From Rhodothermus sp. (GTDB lineage: Bacteria; Bacteroidota; Rhodothermia; Rhodothermales; Rhodothermaceae), in assembly GCA_015487635.1 (NCBI GenBank), contig WFPM01000119.1:1-53140 (forward strand): 53,140 nt of DNA, given 5' to 3'. The notes below the pieces were generated by a model. That model was not told where the DNA came from and did not search any database. It worked only from the letters and a program-made list of their open reading frames with translations. The position numbers were made by a program, and so were the translations under genes. How positions within the stretch are numbered: position 1 is the stretch's first letter; each line of letters begins with the position of its first letter. Below are positions 18,100 through 25,824 of this stretch, piece after piece.

Positions 18100-18665
18100 T
18101 GGTGACCCGGCCCTTCGTTCAGTTCGGGCGTGGCATTCTCCAACAGAAGAATGCCTTCCGACTCGAAATGCCGGCGGAGCTCGTCGGCCGTGATCATCCA
18201 GCTTGGATCGGGCGGGCCGCCGCTCGGGTAGCCCTCGGTGCGCTGCTCGGGCCGAAACCACTCGGCGATCAGATAACCGCCGGGGCGGAGGATGCGACGG
18301 ATCAGCGCATACAGGGACAGGCGGGCTTCAGGCGGCAGGTGCAGAAAGGTGATTACGACGGCGTCCCAGGTGCGGTCCGGCTGCCACCGGGTAACGTCGG
18401 CCCGAATCGTCTCGACGGCAACACCCTGCTCTGCGGCCAGCCGGCGCGTTTTGCTCAGGCCGGCCTCGGCATAGTCGACGGCCGACACGCGAAAGCCCTG
18501 ACGCGCCAGCCAGACGGCATTGCGGCCTTCGCCGGCGCCCAGTTCGACAATCTCGGCATCGGGCCAGAGGTAGCGCGGCACGGCTTCGGCCACAAAGGCG
18601 TTGGGCTCGGTGCCGTAAAGGAACGTCGGGTCCGCAAAGCGCTGGTTCCAGAATTCAGGACGCAT
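18054..18665 (-). CDS. class I SAM-dependent methyltransferase
   Basis: This 203-residue protein has SAM motif I IVELGAGEGRNAVWLA (about residues 39-54), an acidic residue after the next strand (VSAVDYA) and motif VVITFLHLP around 105. It resembles TehB and thiopurine-type small-molecule methyltransferases, which in some bacteria detoxify tellurite or thiols. The substrate is not identifiable. The start overlaps the MNT gene end by 11 bases, making a HEPN-MNT-methyltransferase operon. Its 3' end is the right 49-bp repeat. Confidence 0.8.
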   Translation of the reverse strand: MRPEFWNQRFADPTFLYGTEPNAFVAEAVPRYLWPDAEIVELGAGEGRNAVWLARQGFRVSAVDYAEAGLSKTRRLAAEQGVAVETIRADVTRWQPDRTWDAVVITFLHLPPEARLSLYALIRRILRPGGYLIAEWFRPEQRTEGYPSGGPPDPSWMITADELRRHFESEGILLLENATPELNEGPGHHGPAATVRLVWERRG

Positions 18666-19047
18666 CGTTCAGCAGTTCACTGAGGGGCTGGCGGGCCCAG
18701 AGCACGATGCCCGTCTGCAGGGCGGTCCGGGCCAGTGGCTGGCCCCGTCGGATCTCGGCCAGCGTGTAGGGAAAAAGATCCAGATCCACCGGAAACGTTT
18801 CAGGGCGGTATCGGTCGATTCGCTCCAGAAAGGGCCGATCAGACTCCCGCAGCACCACCAGCACGTCCACATCGCTTCCTACGCCGGCTTTGCCGCATGC
18901 CCATGAGCCAAAGCAGACCACGGCCAGCACCTCTTCGCGTTGCCGGAGTGCTTCGACCAGTGCCTGCAGCGCCGCTTCAACCTGACTTCGGTCCAGCGAG
19001 AAGACCGTGACCGAACCGAAGGATTGCTTCTGCACAGCGGATGGCAT
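18655..19047 (-). CDS. MNT-type nucleotidyltransferase (antitoxin of HEPN pair)
   Basis: This 130-residue protein has the motif CFGSWACGKAGVGSDVD, giving Gly47-Ser48 and Asp59/Asp61 of the catalytic centre, with a third acidic site probably in PVDLDLFP. HEPN-MNT modules are toxin-antitoxin systems in which the MNT enzyme adds AMP to the HEPN ribonuclease. ATG 19047 is preferred; it lies inside the 3' end of the HEPN gene (71-base overlap), as is common for this pair. Confidence 0.82.
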   Translation of the reverse strand: MPSAVQKQSFGSVTVFSLDRSQVEAALQALVEALRQREEVLAVVCFGSWACGKAGVGSDVDVLVVLRESDRPFLERIDRYRPETFPVDLDLFPYTLAEIRRGQPLARTALQTGIVLWARQPLSELLNDAS

Positions 19048-19381
19048 GCGTGGCCTCCTCTCGGGTGAAGAATTCCGTCGGAGCGCCTTCCACCAGACCG
19101 TTGGGATAACGTGTGGGGATGTACAGTTTGTCCAGCATTTTGGCCGCATCCAGGAGGGCGGCTTCGATCGTCACGCCCTGGGTTTCCAGCGCCTGCAACA
19201 GCCGGGTCACCGAGTGCCCCCAGGCCTGTTGCCCGCGTTGTTCAAAGACAGCCTTCAGGGCCTTTTCGGCCGCCTGCTGGGCCGCAAAGCAGGCCCACTC
19301 GTAGTCCTCATCTTCCAGCGCATGGCGGGCGTGACGCAGGTCGGCTTCGGCCTGCACCCACCAGTCACGAGCGCGTTGCAT
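18977..19381 (-). CDS. HEPN-domain protein (putative toxin)
   Basis: This is a 134-residue all-helical protein of the PF05168 HEPN type. The motif WACFAAQQAAEKALKAVF (about residues 29-46), GHSVTRLLQAL and YIPTRYPN (about 87-94) are the family's conserved stretches. HEPN proteins paired with MNT enzymes can be RNases controlled by AMPylation. I do not see a clear RxxxxH active motif in a standard position, so activity is uncertain. First gene of the minus-strand trio. Confidence 0.82.
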   Translation of the reverse strand: MQRARDWWVQAEADLRHARHALEDEDYEWACFAAQQAAEKALKAVFEQRGQQAWGHSVTRLLQALETQGVTIEAALLDAAKMLDKLYIPTRYPNGLVEGAPTEFFTREEATHAIRCAEAILRFGHGLLAGPKSG

Positions 19382-19446
19382 AGGGTGATACGGCAGGGTT
19401 CCCGACGTGGGAACCTGGACCCGCGCCCCCGGCGGATGTTCCGCCT

Positions 19447-19878
19447 TCAGCGTTCCACCTCGGCGCCGGCGCGGGCCAGCTCTTCAAAGCCGCCGATGTT
19501 GTAGAGCCGACGGAAGCCCATTTCGCGCAGGATTTCGGCGGCCAGCTGGCTTCGTCGTCCGGAGCGGCAGTAAAGATAAACCGGCCGATCCGGGTCCAGT
19601 CCGAGCGCCTGGATCTGCTCTCGGAAGTCGGACGCCTGCACGTTAATATTCAGGGCACCCTTCAAGTGGCCCTGAGCGAATTCCGCGGGTGTACGCACGT
19701 CGATTACGACGGCCTCCGGCGTGTAGCGTGCCAGAAACTCCTCGGCCGTCAGGCGCACGATCGCCGTGGTGTCGGTCATCGCGGCCGTCGTGGCCTGCGG
19801 CGTGTCGGGACGTTCCGTCGTGCAGGCGGCCGTGAATCCGAGCAGCAGGGCCAGCAGCCAGATGGTGCGTGTCTTCAT
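19447..19878 (-). CDS. rhodanese-domain lipoprotein
   Basis: This 143-residue protein has a lipoprotein signal (MKTRTIWLLALLLGFTAAC, lipidated Cys19) and a single rhodanese domain. The active loop is YCRSGRRS, with the persulfide-carrying Cys104. It would carry sulfane sulfur on the periplasmic side. The paralogue upstream (19895-20245) is cytoplasmic and 16 bases away, so the pair could relay sulfur on both sides of the membrane. Confidence 0.88.
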   Translation of the reverse strand: MKTRTIWLLALLLGFTAACTTERPDTPQATTAAMTDTTAIVRLTAEEFLARYTPEAVVIDVRTPAEFAQGHLKGALNINVQASDFREQIQALGLDPDRPVYLYCRSGRRSQLAAEILREMGFRRLYNIGGFEELARAGAEVER

Positions 19879-19894
19879 GGCGTCATGGCAGTTT

Positions 19895-20245
19895 TCAGCG
19901 AACGATGGACGCTCCGGCGCGGGCCAGGTCCTCCAACCCGCCGATGTTGTAGGCTTCCAGGCCACGCTCGCGTAGCAACTGGGTAGCCAGACCGCTTCGG
20001 TTTCCGGAGCGGCAGTAAAGATAGTAGGTACGGTTTGGGTCGAGACGGGCGATTTTTTCGTGGAAATCGGGGGCCGTCAGGTCCAGGTTGATCGCCCCCT
20101 CCAGGTGGCCCTGGGCAAATTCCTCAGGGGTACGTACATCGATCACCACGTCGTCGGGACGCCGGCGATGAAGAAAAACGTCCGGTCGCAGAACCCCGGA
20201 GGCCTTAGCCGTCCGGGTCGGCACTTTCAGCAAGCGTGTCCACAT
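19895..20245 (-). CDS. cytoplasmic rhodanese sulfurtransferase
   Basis: This is a 116-residue single rhodanese domain without a signal peptide. CRSGNRS places the catalytic Cys at 78, and the DVRTPEEFAQGHLEGAINLD motif is typical. The basic N-terminus (MWTRLLKVPTRTAK) is not a cleavable signal. The active loop and last 35 residues closely resemble the lipoprotein paralogue, so the pair is a duplication with one copy retargeted to the envelope. Confidence 0.88.
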   Translation of the reverse strand: MWTRLLKVPTRTAKASGVLRPDVFLHRRRPDDVVIDVRTPEEFAQGHLEGAINLDLTAPDFHEKIARLDPNRTYYLYCRSGNRSGLATQLLRERGLEAYNIGGLEDLARAGASIVR

Positions 20246-20358
20246 GGTGTCTTCTTCGATTCAGGTTGGTTTCGGTTCCAGAAAAAACGGCGGGTATCAG
20301 GTTCACGACAGCGGAGTAAGGGGCACCCTTACGTCCACTCCTGCAGCCAAAAGTTGAC

Positions 20359-20925
20359 TCAGAAAGAAGTCTGCAGCAGCGAATCCGGCACGAAGACGCT
20401 GTAGAGGCCGCGCAGGTCACCGGGCCGGAAGTCGTAGGCCCGGTCGTCGGGGTAGTTCTGCACGATGAAGGCAGGGCGTCGGTCGCGCGGGCCATGGCAG
20501 GCCAGGCACTGAGGCCGGACCGTGATGCGGCGCAGGTAGCGCCAGCCCGGCGTGCCGTTCCAGGTGGCCCGCACCCAGAGGCTGTCGCGCGACGGATCGG
20601 TCTCGAAGCGCGCAAACAGCGCGGCCGCCTGGGAGTCGGGCCGATGCGCCGGATTCCGGTACTTTACGGCCAGTTGCTGCACGATCCAGCCGTTGGCCTC
20701 GCCCAGTTGTCGGGCCTGTCGGCCGACGGGACGGCAGACGCGGTTGAACGTGGCCTCGTCGATCGTCTCGCCGGCCGTGATGGTCTGGGCCAGACTGGCC
20801 CGCAGGGCGTCGAGCGCCCGGATCGCTTCCTCTACCTGTTGCCGGACCGCCTCTGGTGGTGCTTCCGGGACGGTGTCCGTCCGGCAGGCAGTCAGCAGCA
20901 CGGCCAGCAGGATAAAAACACGCAT
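20359..20925 (-). CDS. DUF3365-type monoheme c lipoprotein
   Basis: This 188-residue protein has a lipoprotein signal (lipidated Cys14) and a heme-sensor-like DUF3365 (Tll0287-like) body with one c-heme motif, CLACH (Cys140, Cys143, His144). Such proteins bind heme in the periplasm and may sense redox state or pass electrons. It lies 19 bases after the thioredoxin gene and 113 before the rhodaneses in transcript order. A role as electron acceptor for thiol oxidation is possible, but only inferred from context. Confidence 0.72.
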   Translation of the reverse strand: MRVFILLAVLLTACRTDTVPEAPPEAVRQQVEEAIRALDALRASLAQTITAGETIDEATFNRVCRPVGRQARQLGEANGWIVQQLAVKYRNPAHRPDSQAAALFARFETDPSRDSLWVRATWNGTPGWRYLRRITVRPQCLACHGPRDRRPAFIVQNYPDDRAYDFRPGDLRGLYSVFVPDSLLQTSF

Positions 20926-20944
20926 GTGACTGCCGAACAGCGTT

Positions 20945-21277
20945 TCAGGAAACGGTCGGCTCCGACACGTGCTGCTGGAGCCAGCGGCGAACGGCCGCCT
21001 CCGGCAGCGCGCCCACGAACTCGTCCACCACCTTGCCGTTGCGGAACAGTTTGACGGTCGGGATACCCCGTACGCCATAGTGGATGGCCAGCTCAGGGTG
21101 CTGGTCCGTGTTGATCTTCACCAGGCGCCAGGCCCCCTTGCTTTCCCGGGCCAGCTTTTCGAGTACCGGTCCCAGGATTCGGCAGGGGCCGCACCAGGGC
21201 GCCCAGAAATCCACCACCACGGGCTTTTCGTGGCTTTTCTCAATCACCTCTTTCTGAAAGAATTCCGGAAACGACAT
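20945..21277 (-). CDS. thioredoxin
   Basis: This is a 110-residue thioredoxin with active site WCGPC (Trp28-Cys32) and cis-proline region RGIPTV near 75. The size is standard, with no signal peptide from ATG 21277; a longer in-frame start at 21316 would add 13 residues. Here it probably reduces protein persulfides or rhodanese disulfides. It is the second gene on the minus strand after TauE, 59 bases away. Confidence 0.92.
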   Translation of the reverse strand: MSFPEFFQKEVIEKSHEKPVVVDFWAPWCGPCRILGPVLEKLARESKGAWRLVKINTDQHPELAIHYGVRGIPTVKLFRNGKVVDEFVGALPEAAVRRWLQQHVSEPTVS

Positions 21278-21336
21278 GGCTTTTTTCGATGGTTTTGTTT
21301 TGGCATAGGGGCGCATTTCTGGGTGCGCCTCGATAA

Positions 21337-22134
21337 TTAACCCGTCAGTACGTTCAGATTCTGGTAAAGAATCCAGAGGCCCATGAAAATCAGAAAGATG
21401 GCAAAGCCGCGTTGCAGCCGGTGCTGCGGGATGCGTACGCCGAGCCAGTTGCCGGCAAACGATCCGGCAATGCCCACGGCGGCAAACAGCCCCACCACCT
21501 CCCAGTTGACGGCCAGGCCCAGATCGGCCAGCACGTCCAGGTATTTCAGGTAGCCGGCCACGCTTTTGAGCGCGATGATGACCAGGCTGGTGCCGACGGC
21601 CCGGCGCATGTCGAGCCCACCGAGCAGCACGAGCGCCGGTACGATCAGAAAGCCGCCGCCGACACCCACCAGGCCGGTGAGTACGCCTACGCTGATACCT
21701 TCGAGCATGATCTTCCAGGCGGCGTGTTTGGGGGCGGCCACGACCACTCCGCTGGCGCTCGGGGAGGTCGAGGCGGACCGCGGGGTGCTACGACGATACA
21801 TGAGCACGGCGGCCAGCAGCATCACGCCGGCAAACAGTACAAGCTGCACCGGCCCCGACACGAAGCGTGACAGCCAGGCACCCCCGTACGTGCCGACGAT
21901 GCCCGGGATTCCGAAAAACAGGACGCTCCGCCAGTCGATCGTACGCTGGCGGGCGTAGGGCAGGGCACCGGCTGCCGCAATGGCTGCCACAATACCCAGG
22001 CTTTCGGCAATGGCTACCTTGTCGGGCTCACCCACCAGATACACCAGCACGGGCACCGTGAGGATGCTCCCACCTGAGCCCAGCAGGCCCAGCGAGAGCC
22101 CCACCAACAGCGCGCCAATCAGTGCAATCCACAT
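21337..22134 (-). CDS. TauE/SafE-family sulfite/sulfur anion exporter
   Basis: This 265-residue membrane protein has about eight helices in two halves. The first half starts LIGALLVGLSLGLLGSGGSI, and the second half carries the related GVLTGLVGVGGGFLIVPAL, both typical of TauE. Members export sulfite, sulfoacetate or other sulfur anions. It sits beside CstB, as in the Staphylococcus cst locus, where it removes sulfite made from persulfide. Confidence 0.9.
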   Translation of the reverse strand: MWIALIGALLVGLSLGLLGSGGSILTVPVLVYLVGEPDKVAIAESLGIVAAIAAAGALPYARQRTIDWRSVLFFGIPGIVGTYGGAWLSRFVSGPVQLVLFAGVMLLAAVLMYRRSTPRSASTSPSASGVVVAAPKHAAWKIMLEGISVGVLTGLVGVGGGFLIVPALVLLGGLDMRRAVGTSLVIIALKSVAGYLKYLDVLADLGLAVNWEVVGLFAAVGIAGSFAGNWLGVRIPQHRLQRGFAIFLIFMGLWILYQNLNVLTG

Positions 22135-22186
22135 AGTACACCGGGACTGTGGTTTAGAGATAGAGGAATGAGCATAATCTCCCCCT

Positions 22187-22218
22187 GACCCCCGCCCCGC
22201 GTTTGCGGGGCGGGGGTC
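22187..22218 (-). terminator. strong GC hairpin after CstB gene
   Basis: Fourteen-base perfect arms (22187-22200 and 22205-22218) with loop GTTT lie 38 bases past the end of the CstB gene in its direction. No U-tract follows on either strand, so it may act as an RNA-stabilising or pausing hairpin rather than a classic terminator. Confidence 0.55.
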
Positions 22219-22256
22219 CCAACCAGAGGAAGGTCCTGGCGCTATCGCGTCAGGTG

Positions 22257-23711
22257 TCAGGCGGTGACGGGCTGTCCGCTTTCCACGGGCCCGATTTGCT
22301 GATAGGTGGCAAAGTCGCCCGTGACGTACTGGACGCGGTAGCCCTGGGCCGCCAGGAACGAGGCAGCCGCTGCACTCCGGCCACCCGTGACGCAGTGTAC
22401 GAGCAGCGTGCGATCCTTCGGGATGCGGTCCAGGTACTCCGGAAGCCGGGTGTAGGAGGCGTTGATGGCTCCGGGGATATGGCCGGCCTCGTATTCCGAG
22501 GCGTAGCGTACGTCCAGCACGGCCACGTCCGGCTGCTCGCGCAGGCGCACAACGTCCTCGAATGTGATCATCGGAATGGAGGCCCGGGCGCCTCCTTCGT
22601 TGAAGTAGCGCACGAGCGTTTCCGGCGTGGCGTAGGCTTCGATGCGGTCATAGCCGATGCGGATCAGGTCACGCACGGCCTGCTCGACATCCTCGTCGTC
22701 AATGATCAGCACGAGCGGCGTCTGATCGTCGGCGACGAGCGAGCCCACCGTTGTGTTGAAGCTCTTATTGAAGGGCGCGTAGAGGGCCCCGGGCAGGTGG
22801 GCCTGCATGAAGGCCATGCGGTCCAGCCGCGTATCGACAAAAGTCACCCCTCCCTCCTTCACCAGGCGATCCAGTTCGGCCACCGATAGACGACGCGGGA
22901 CGGGCAGGCGGCCCAGCACCGGCACGCCGTCGCGGTTGTAGACCTTCATGCGGGCGTAGTAGAGGGGTGGCTCGGGCTGGCCACTCAGGATGCTCTGCAC
23001 AAAGGCATCTTCCCCTTCACGCGCCGGTGCCAGCGAGGCGTTGAAGCGTTTCTCGTAGCCCACCGTCGATTCGGGCACGGCACCCAGTGCCTTGCCACAG
23101 GCCGAACCAGCGCCGTGGCCAGGCCAGACCTGCAGGTAGTCGGGAAGGTCCAGAAAGCGCAGGACGGACTGGTAGAGCCGGTGCGCCGAGGGCTCCTTCA
23201 TGCCCGAAATTTTAGCCGCCGACTCGAGCAGGTCCGGGCGCCCCAGGTCGCCCACGAACACGAAGTCGCCCGTGACCATGCCCATGGGTTCGGTAGCACC
23301 ACTGCCACGGTCGGTCACCAGATAACTCAGATGCTCGGGCGTATGACCCGGGGTGTGCACGGCCTTGAATTCGATGTTGCCGATCCGGAACGTGTCGCCG
23401 TCGCGCAGAAAAGTGACGTCATAGCGGCCGTTTTTGGCCCAGTTCGAGGCCCAACCATCGGACTCGCCCTCGGCCGACAGGTAGAGTTTGACGCCGAGGC
23501 GTTCGGCAAACTCCCGGGCACCCGAGAGGAAGTCGGCGTGAATGTGCGTTTCGGCCACGGCCACAATGCGCAGCCCCTCTTCTTCGGCCAGCCGCAGGTA
23601 CTGATCGATGTCCCGTTCCGGGTCGATCACGATGGCTTCTTTTGTTTGCTGGCAGCCAATCAGGTAGGCGTACTGGGCCAGCTTGGGATCGAAAATCTGT
23701 CGGAAAAGCAT
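22257..23711 (-). CDS. cstB: CstB-like persulfide dioxygenase-sulfurtransferase
   Basis: This 484-residue three-domain protein has a metallo-beta-lactamase domain with iron-site residues His56 and His58-Ala-Asp60-Phe, plus HTPGHTPEH near 117-125 and GDFVFVGD around 148, as in persulfide dioxygenases. The first rhodanese-like domain (about 270-355) lacks the catalytic Cys. The second (about 375-475) has Cys440 in HCVTGGRS. This matches CstB, which oxidises persulfide to sulfite and transfers it onto persulfide to give thiosulfate. The inactive first rhodanese is normal for CstB. It lies upstream of TauE in the transcript and downstream of the YeeE/YedE pair. Confidence 0.9.
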   Translation of the reverse strand: MLFRQIFDPKLAQYAYLIGCQQTKEAIVIDPERDIDQYLRLAEEEGLRIVAVAETHIHADFLSGAREFAERLGVKLYLSAEGESDGWASNWAKNGRYDVTFLRDGDTFRIGNIEFKAVHTPGHTPEHLSYLVTDRGSGATEPMGMVTGDFVFVGDLGRPDLLESAAKISGMKEPSAHRLYQSVLRFLDLPDYLQVWPGHGAGSACGKALGAVPESTVGYEKRFNASLAPAREGEDAFVQSILSGQPEPPLYYARMKVYNRDGVPVLGRLPVPRRLSVAELDRLVKEGGVTFVDTRLDRMAFMQAHLPGALYAPFNKSFNTTVGSLVADDQTPLVLIIDDEDVEQAVRDLIRIGYDRIEAYATPETLVRYFNEGGARASIPMITFEDVVRLREQPDVAVLDVRYASEYEAGHIPGAINASYTRLPEYLDRIPKDRTLLVHCVTGGRSAAAASFLAAQGYRVQYVTGDFATYQQIGPVESGQPVTA

Positions 23712-23754
23712 AGCAGTTCTGTGGTTTGGTTTGGTGTAGGATCAAAAGCTCTAC

Positions 23755-24273
23755 TCAATGGGGCAGGCGGGGACGCAGCACGGCGTAGGCCCAGGTGCCC
23801 AGCATGGCGCTGGCGATGGCCACCACCATGACGGTCACACCGCTACCCAGCAGGGCGAACATCGGGCCCGGGCAGGCACCCAGCAGGCCCCAGCCCAGAC
23901 CGAAAAGTATGCCGCCCAGCCAGTAGCGGACCCCTTTGCCCCAGATTTTGGGCTGGATTTCGATCGGCTCGCCGTGGATGGTCTTCAGCCGCAGCCGCTT
24001 GATAAGCTGCACCGACAGACCAGCCACCACAACGGCCGAGCCGATTACGCCATACATGTGAAAACTCTGGAAGCGAAACATCTCCTGGATGCGAAACCAG
24101 GAAGCCACCTCGCTTTTAATCAGCACAATCCCGAAGAAAATGCCCAGCAGCAGGTAGGCCAGGAGGCTCCCGGGCCGGTTGCCGGTCTCCTGCGCCTGTG
24201 CCTCGTAGTCCGGCGCTACCTGTTCGATGTCGATGCAGGCTTCGGGACGCGTATCACGTATTAATTCAGCCAT
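23755..24273 (-). CDS. YeeE/YedE-family sulfur transporter, C-terminal-type half
   Basis: This is a 172-residue membrane protein with a cytoplasmic N-terminal stretch (about 35 residues) and about four helices. The sulfur-binding motif GACPGP carries Cys134. In TsuA/YeeE of other bacteria two such halves are fused and pass thiosulfate through cysteines; here they are two genes 22 bases apart. ATG 24273 is used, since an upstream TTG adds only four residues. It lies 43 bases before the CstB start. Confidence 0.82.
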   Translation of the reverse strand: MAELIRDTRPEACIDIEQVAPDYEAQAQETGNRPGSLLAYLLLGIFFGIVLIKSEVASWFRIQEMFRFQSFHMYGVIGSAVVVAGLSVQLIKRLRLKTIHGEPIEIQPKIWGKGVRYWLGGILFGLGWGLLGACPGPMFALLGSGVTVMVVAIASAMLGTWAYAVLRPRLPH

Positions 24274-24295
24274 GGTTGTTTGCAACGTTAGCGCG

Positions 24296-24859
24296 TTACA
24301 GGATCAGGGGCAGAATCAGGTAAGTGGCGATCAGGCCGCCGATAAAGAAACCGATCGTAGCTACCAGCGAGGGAAACTGCAGCGCGGCCAGTCCCGTGAT
24401 GGCATGGCCCGAGGTGCAGCCGCCGGCATAGCGGGCTCCGAAGCCGACCAGAAAGCCCCCGAGCACCACCATGACCAGACCCGGCAGCGTCATCAACCCC
24501 TTCCAACTGAAAAGCTCCGAGGGTACCAGACCCCGGAAGTCCGTAATACCCAGCGCAGCCAGATCGGCACGGGTGGCCTCGGAGATCTGCACGTAAGGAT
24601 CCGAGGAGGCCAGCAGCGTGGCGGCGATGAATCCGCCGAGCAAGATGCCCAGCGCGAAGGTCAGATTCCACAGGCCCTGACGTTTCCAGTCGTAGCGCAG
24701 AAAGTCCACGCGGGTCGGGAGCACCGCCGCGCACAGATGCCGCAGATTGGCCGACACACCAAACGACTTACCGCCAATCAGCAGCAGCAGCGGCACGATC
24801 AGGCCGATCAGCGGACCGGCCACATACCAGGGCCACGGTTGCGAGAGCCATTCCAACAT
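24296..24859 (-). CDS. YeeE/YedE-family sulfur transporter, N-terminal-type half
   Basis: This 187-residue membrane protein has about five helices and the conserved motif GGCTSGH (146-152, Cys148), which forms half of the thiosulfate path in TsuA-type channels, plus Cys43. It is the first gene of the minus-strand sulfur operon and is divergent from the ArsR regulator, with the large dyad between them. It probably imports thiosulfate or a sulfane species. Confidence 0.85.
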   Translation of the reverse strand: MLEWLSQPWPWYVAGPLIGLIVPLLLLIGGKSFGVSANLRHLCAAVLPTRVDFLRYDWKRQGLWNLTFALGILLGGFIAATLLASSDPYVQISEATRADLAALGITDFRGLVPSELFSWKGLMTLPGLVMVVLGGFLVGFGARYAGGCTSGHAITGLAALQFPSLVATIGFFIGGLIATYLILPLIL

Positions 24860-24909
24860 GATTGCATGCGGGTTGCGTTATGTATTCGAGGCCAATAAAC
24901 AACCTTTCG

Positions 24910-24976
24910 GTTATATTGTTTCCGCTATCAATTGGGATTTGATATCAAGATAACGGATTTAGGGAAACAATATAAC
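24910..24976. promoter_or_regulatory. large interrupted dyad between sulfur operon and its regulator
   Basis: The 14-bp arms GTTATATTGTTTCC (24910-24923) and its exact reverse complement (24963-24976) flank a central palindrome TTGATATCAA (24939-24948), with both centred at about 24943. The region is very AT-rich against the genome background. It lies 50 bp from the YeeE-type start and 54 bp from the regulator start, so it is well placed as a multi-site operator for the ArsR-family protein on both genes. Confidence 0.65.
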
Positions 24977-25030
24977 TGTAAAGTTATTTTCTCTGGCGTA
25001 GTCAAATTGGATAAGGAGGTTTTCTTCCCG

Positions 25031-25339
25031 ATGGAAACGCTGATTCCCCGTGAAAAGCTGGAATGGGTGGCCCAACGCTTTCGGCTACTGGGCGATCCGG
25101 TGCGGCTGGAGATCCTGAATCTTCTGCACGTGCGAGGCGAGATGACCGTACAGGAGCTGGTGGCGGCCACCGGGCAAAGTCAGGCGAACGTGAGTAAGCA
25201 CCTGCGGCAGCTTCGCGAGGCCGGTCTGGTGGCCCGTCGCCAGGAAGGTCCGTATGCATACTACCGGATCAATGATCCGATGCTGGCGGCCCTGTGCGTG
25301 CTTGTCTGCAGTCAGGTGCCGGAAGCCACCGCTCAGTAG
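25031..25339 (+). CDS. ArsR-family regulator, probable persulfide/sulfide sensor
   Basis: This is a 102-residue winged-helix protein: recognition helix region QANVSKHLRQLREAGLV (51-67) and wing RRQEGPYAYYRI. BigR/SqrR/YgaV sensors of this family form a disulfide or tetrasulfide between Cys near residues 41 and 107. Here the first position is not Cys, but Cys89 and Cys93 form a CxxxC pair in the last helix, so a different redox site is likely. AAGGAGG (25013-25019) is a strong ribosome-binding site for ATG 25031, which settles the start. It is divergent from the sulfur transport/CstB operon, which it probably represses. Confidence 0.75.
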   Translation: METLIPREKLEWVAQRFRLLGDPVRLEILNLLHVRGEMTVQELVAATGQSQANVSKHLRQLREAGLVARRQEGPYAYYRINDPMLAALCVLVCSQVPEATAQ

Positions 25340-25824
25340 AATGTATCCGGAAAACAAGGGGTGATCTGGTAAGCCGGCGCTGCACTCCACGTCGGACGAC
25401 CGGCGCGTTGGTAGTGCGCCACGGAGGCAGCCGGCCGCAGTGGTGCTACCCGAGACGGCATTCCGCTTTGCTTCGTGCCTTACTACGAACGGGTTGGTAA
25501 CGGCACGCCGCTGCGCTCCGGGCCGGGCGACCAGCGTGTTGGTAGTGAGCCACGAAGGCGTCAGCCGGCGTGGTGTCCCCCAGATGGCTCTTCGCTGCGC
25601 TTCGTGCCTGACTACAAGCGCGTTGGTAACGGCACTTCGCCTCGTGCCGGACTACCAGCGCACGCGGAGAACGCCCATAGCATAGCCTGACCAGAGGGGA
25701 GCGGATTCAGAGGCCCGGCTGTAAAGCTCCCCGAAACGCAGCCGGTGCGGATCCGACCGCTGTTTCACCCGGGCCTTACTGTCCGCGGTTGCGCGTGCCG
25801 CAAAGAACATTTTTCGGATGGCTG
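25340..25824 (+). repeat. 485-bp intergenic region with alternating 16-bp repeats
   Basis: A motif resembling GTAGTGAGCCACGAAG recurs at 25411-25426 (+), 25471-25486 (reverse), 25542-25557 (+), 25600-25615 (reverse) and 25640-25655 (reverse). Shorter relatives GTTGGTAACGGCAC start at 25493 and 25622. The set makes two near-tandem units of about 130 bp. Short reading frames across it look like repeat translations rather than genes. The remainder to 25824 holds nothing I recognise. Confidence 0.75.

Noticed and set aside
17986-18261. N-terminal extension of the solitary MNT gene
   Set aside because: The extra codons run through the 49-bp repeat and antisense into the methyltransferase, so they are a chance open frame.
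22257-23711. First rhodanese domain of the CstB-like protein has no catalytic cysteine
   Set aside because: This is normal for CstB, whose middle rhodanese-like domain is non-catalytic.
25407-25655. Possible CRISPR array
   Set aside because: The repeats alternate in orientation, vary in spacing and lack equal spacers, and no cas genes are near.
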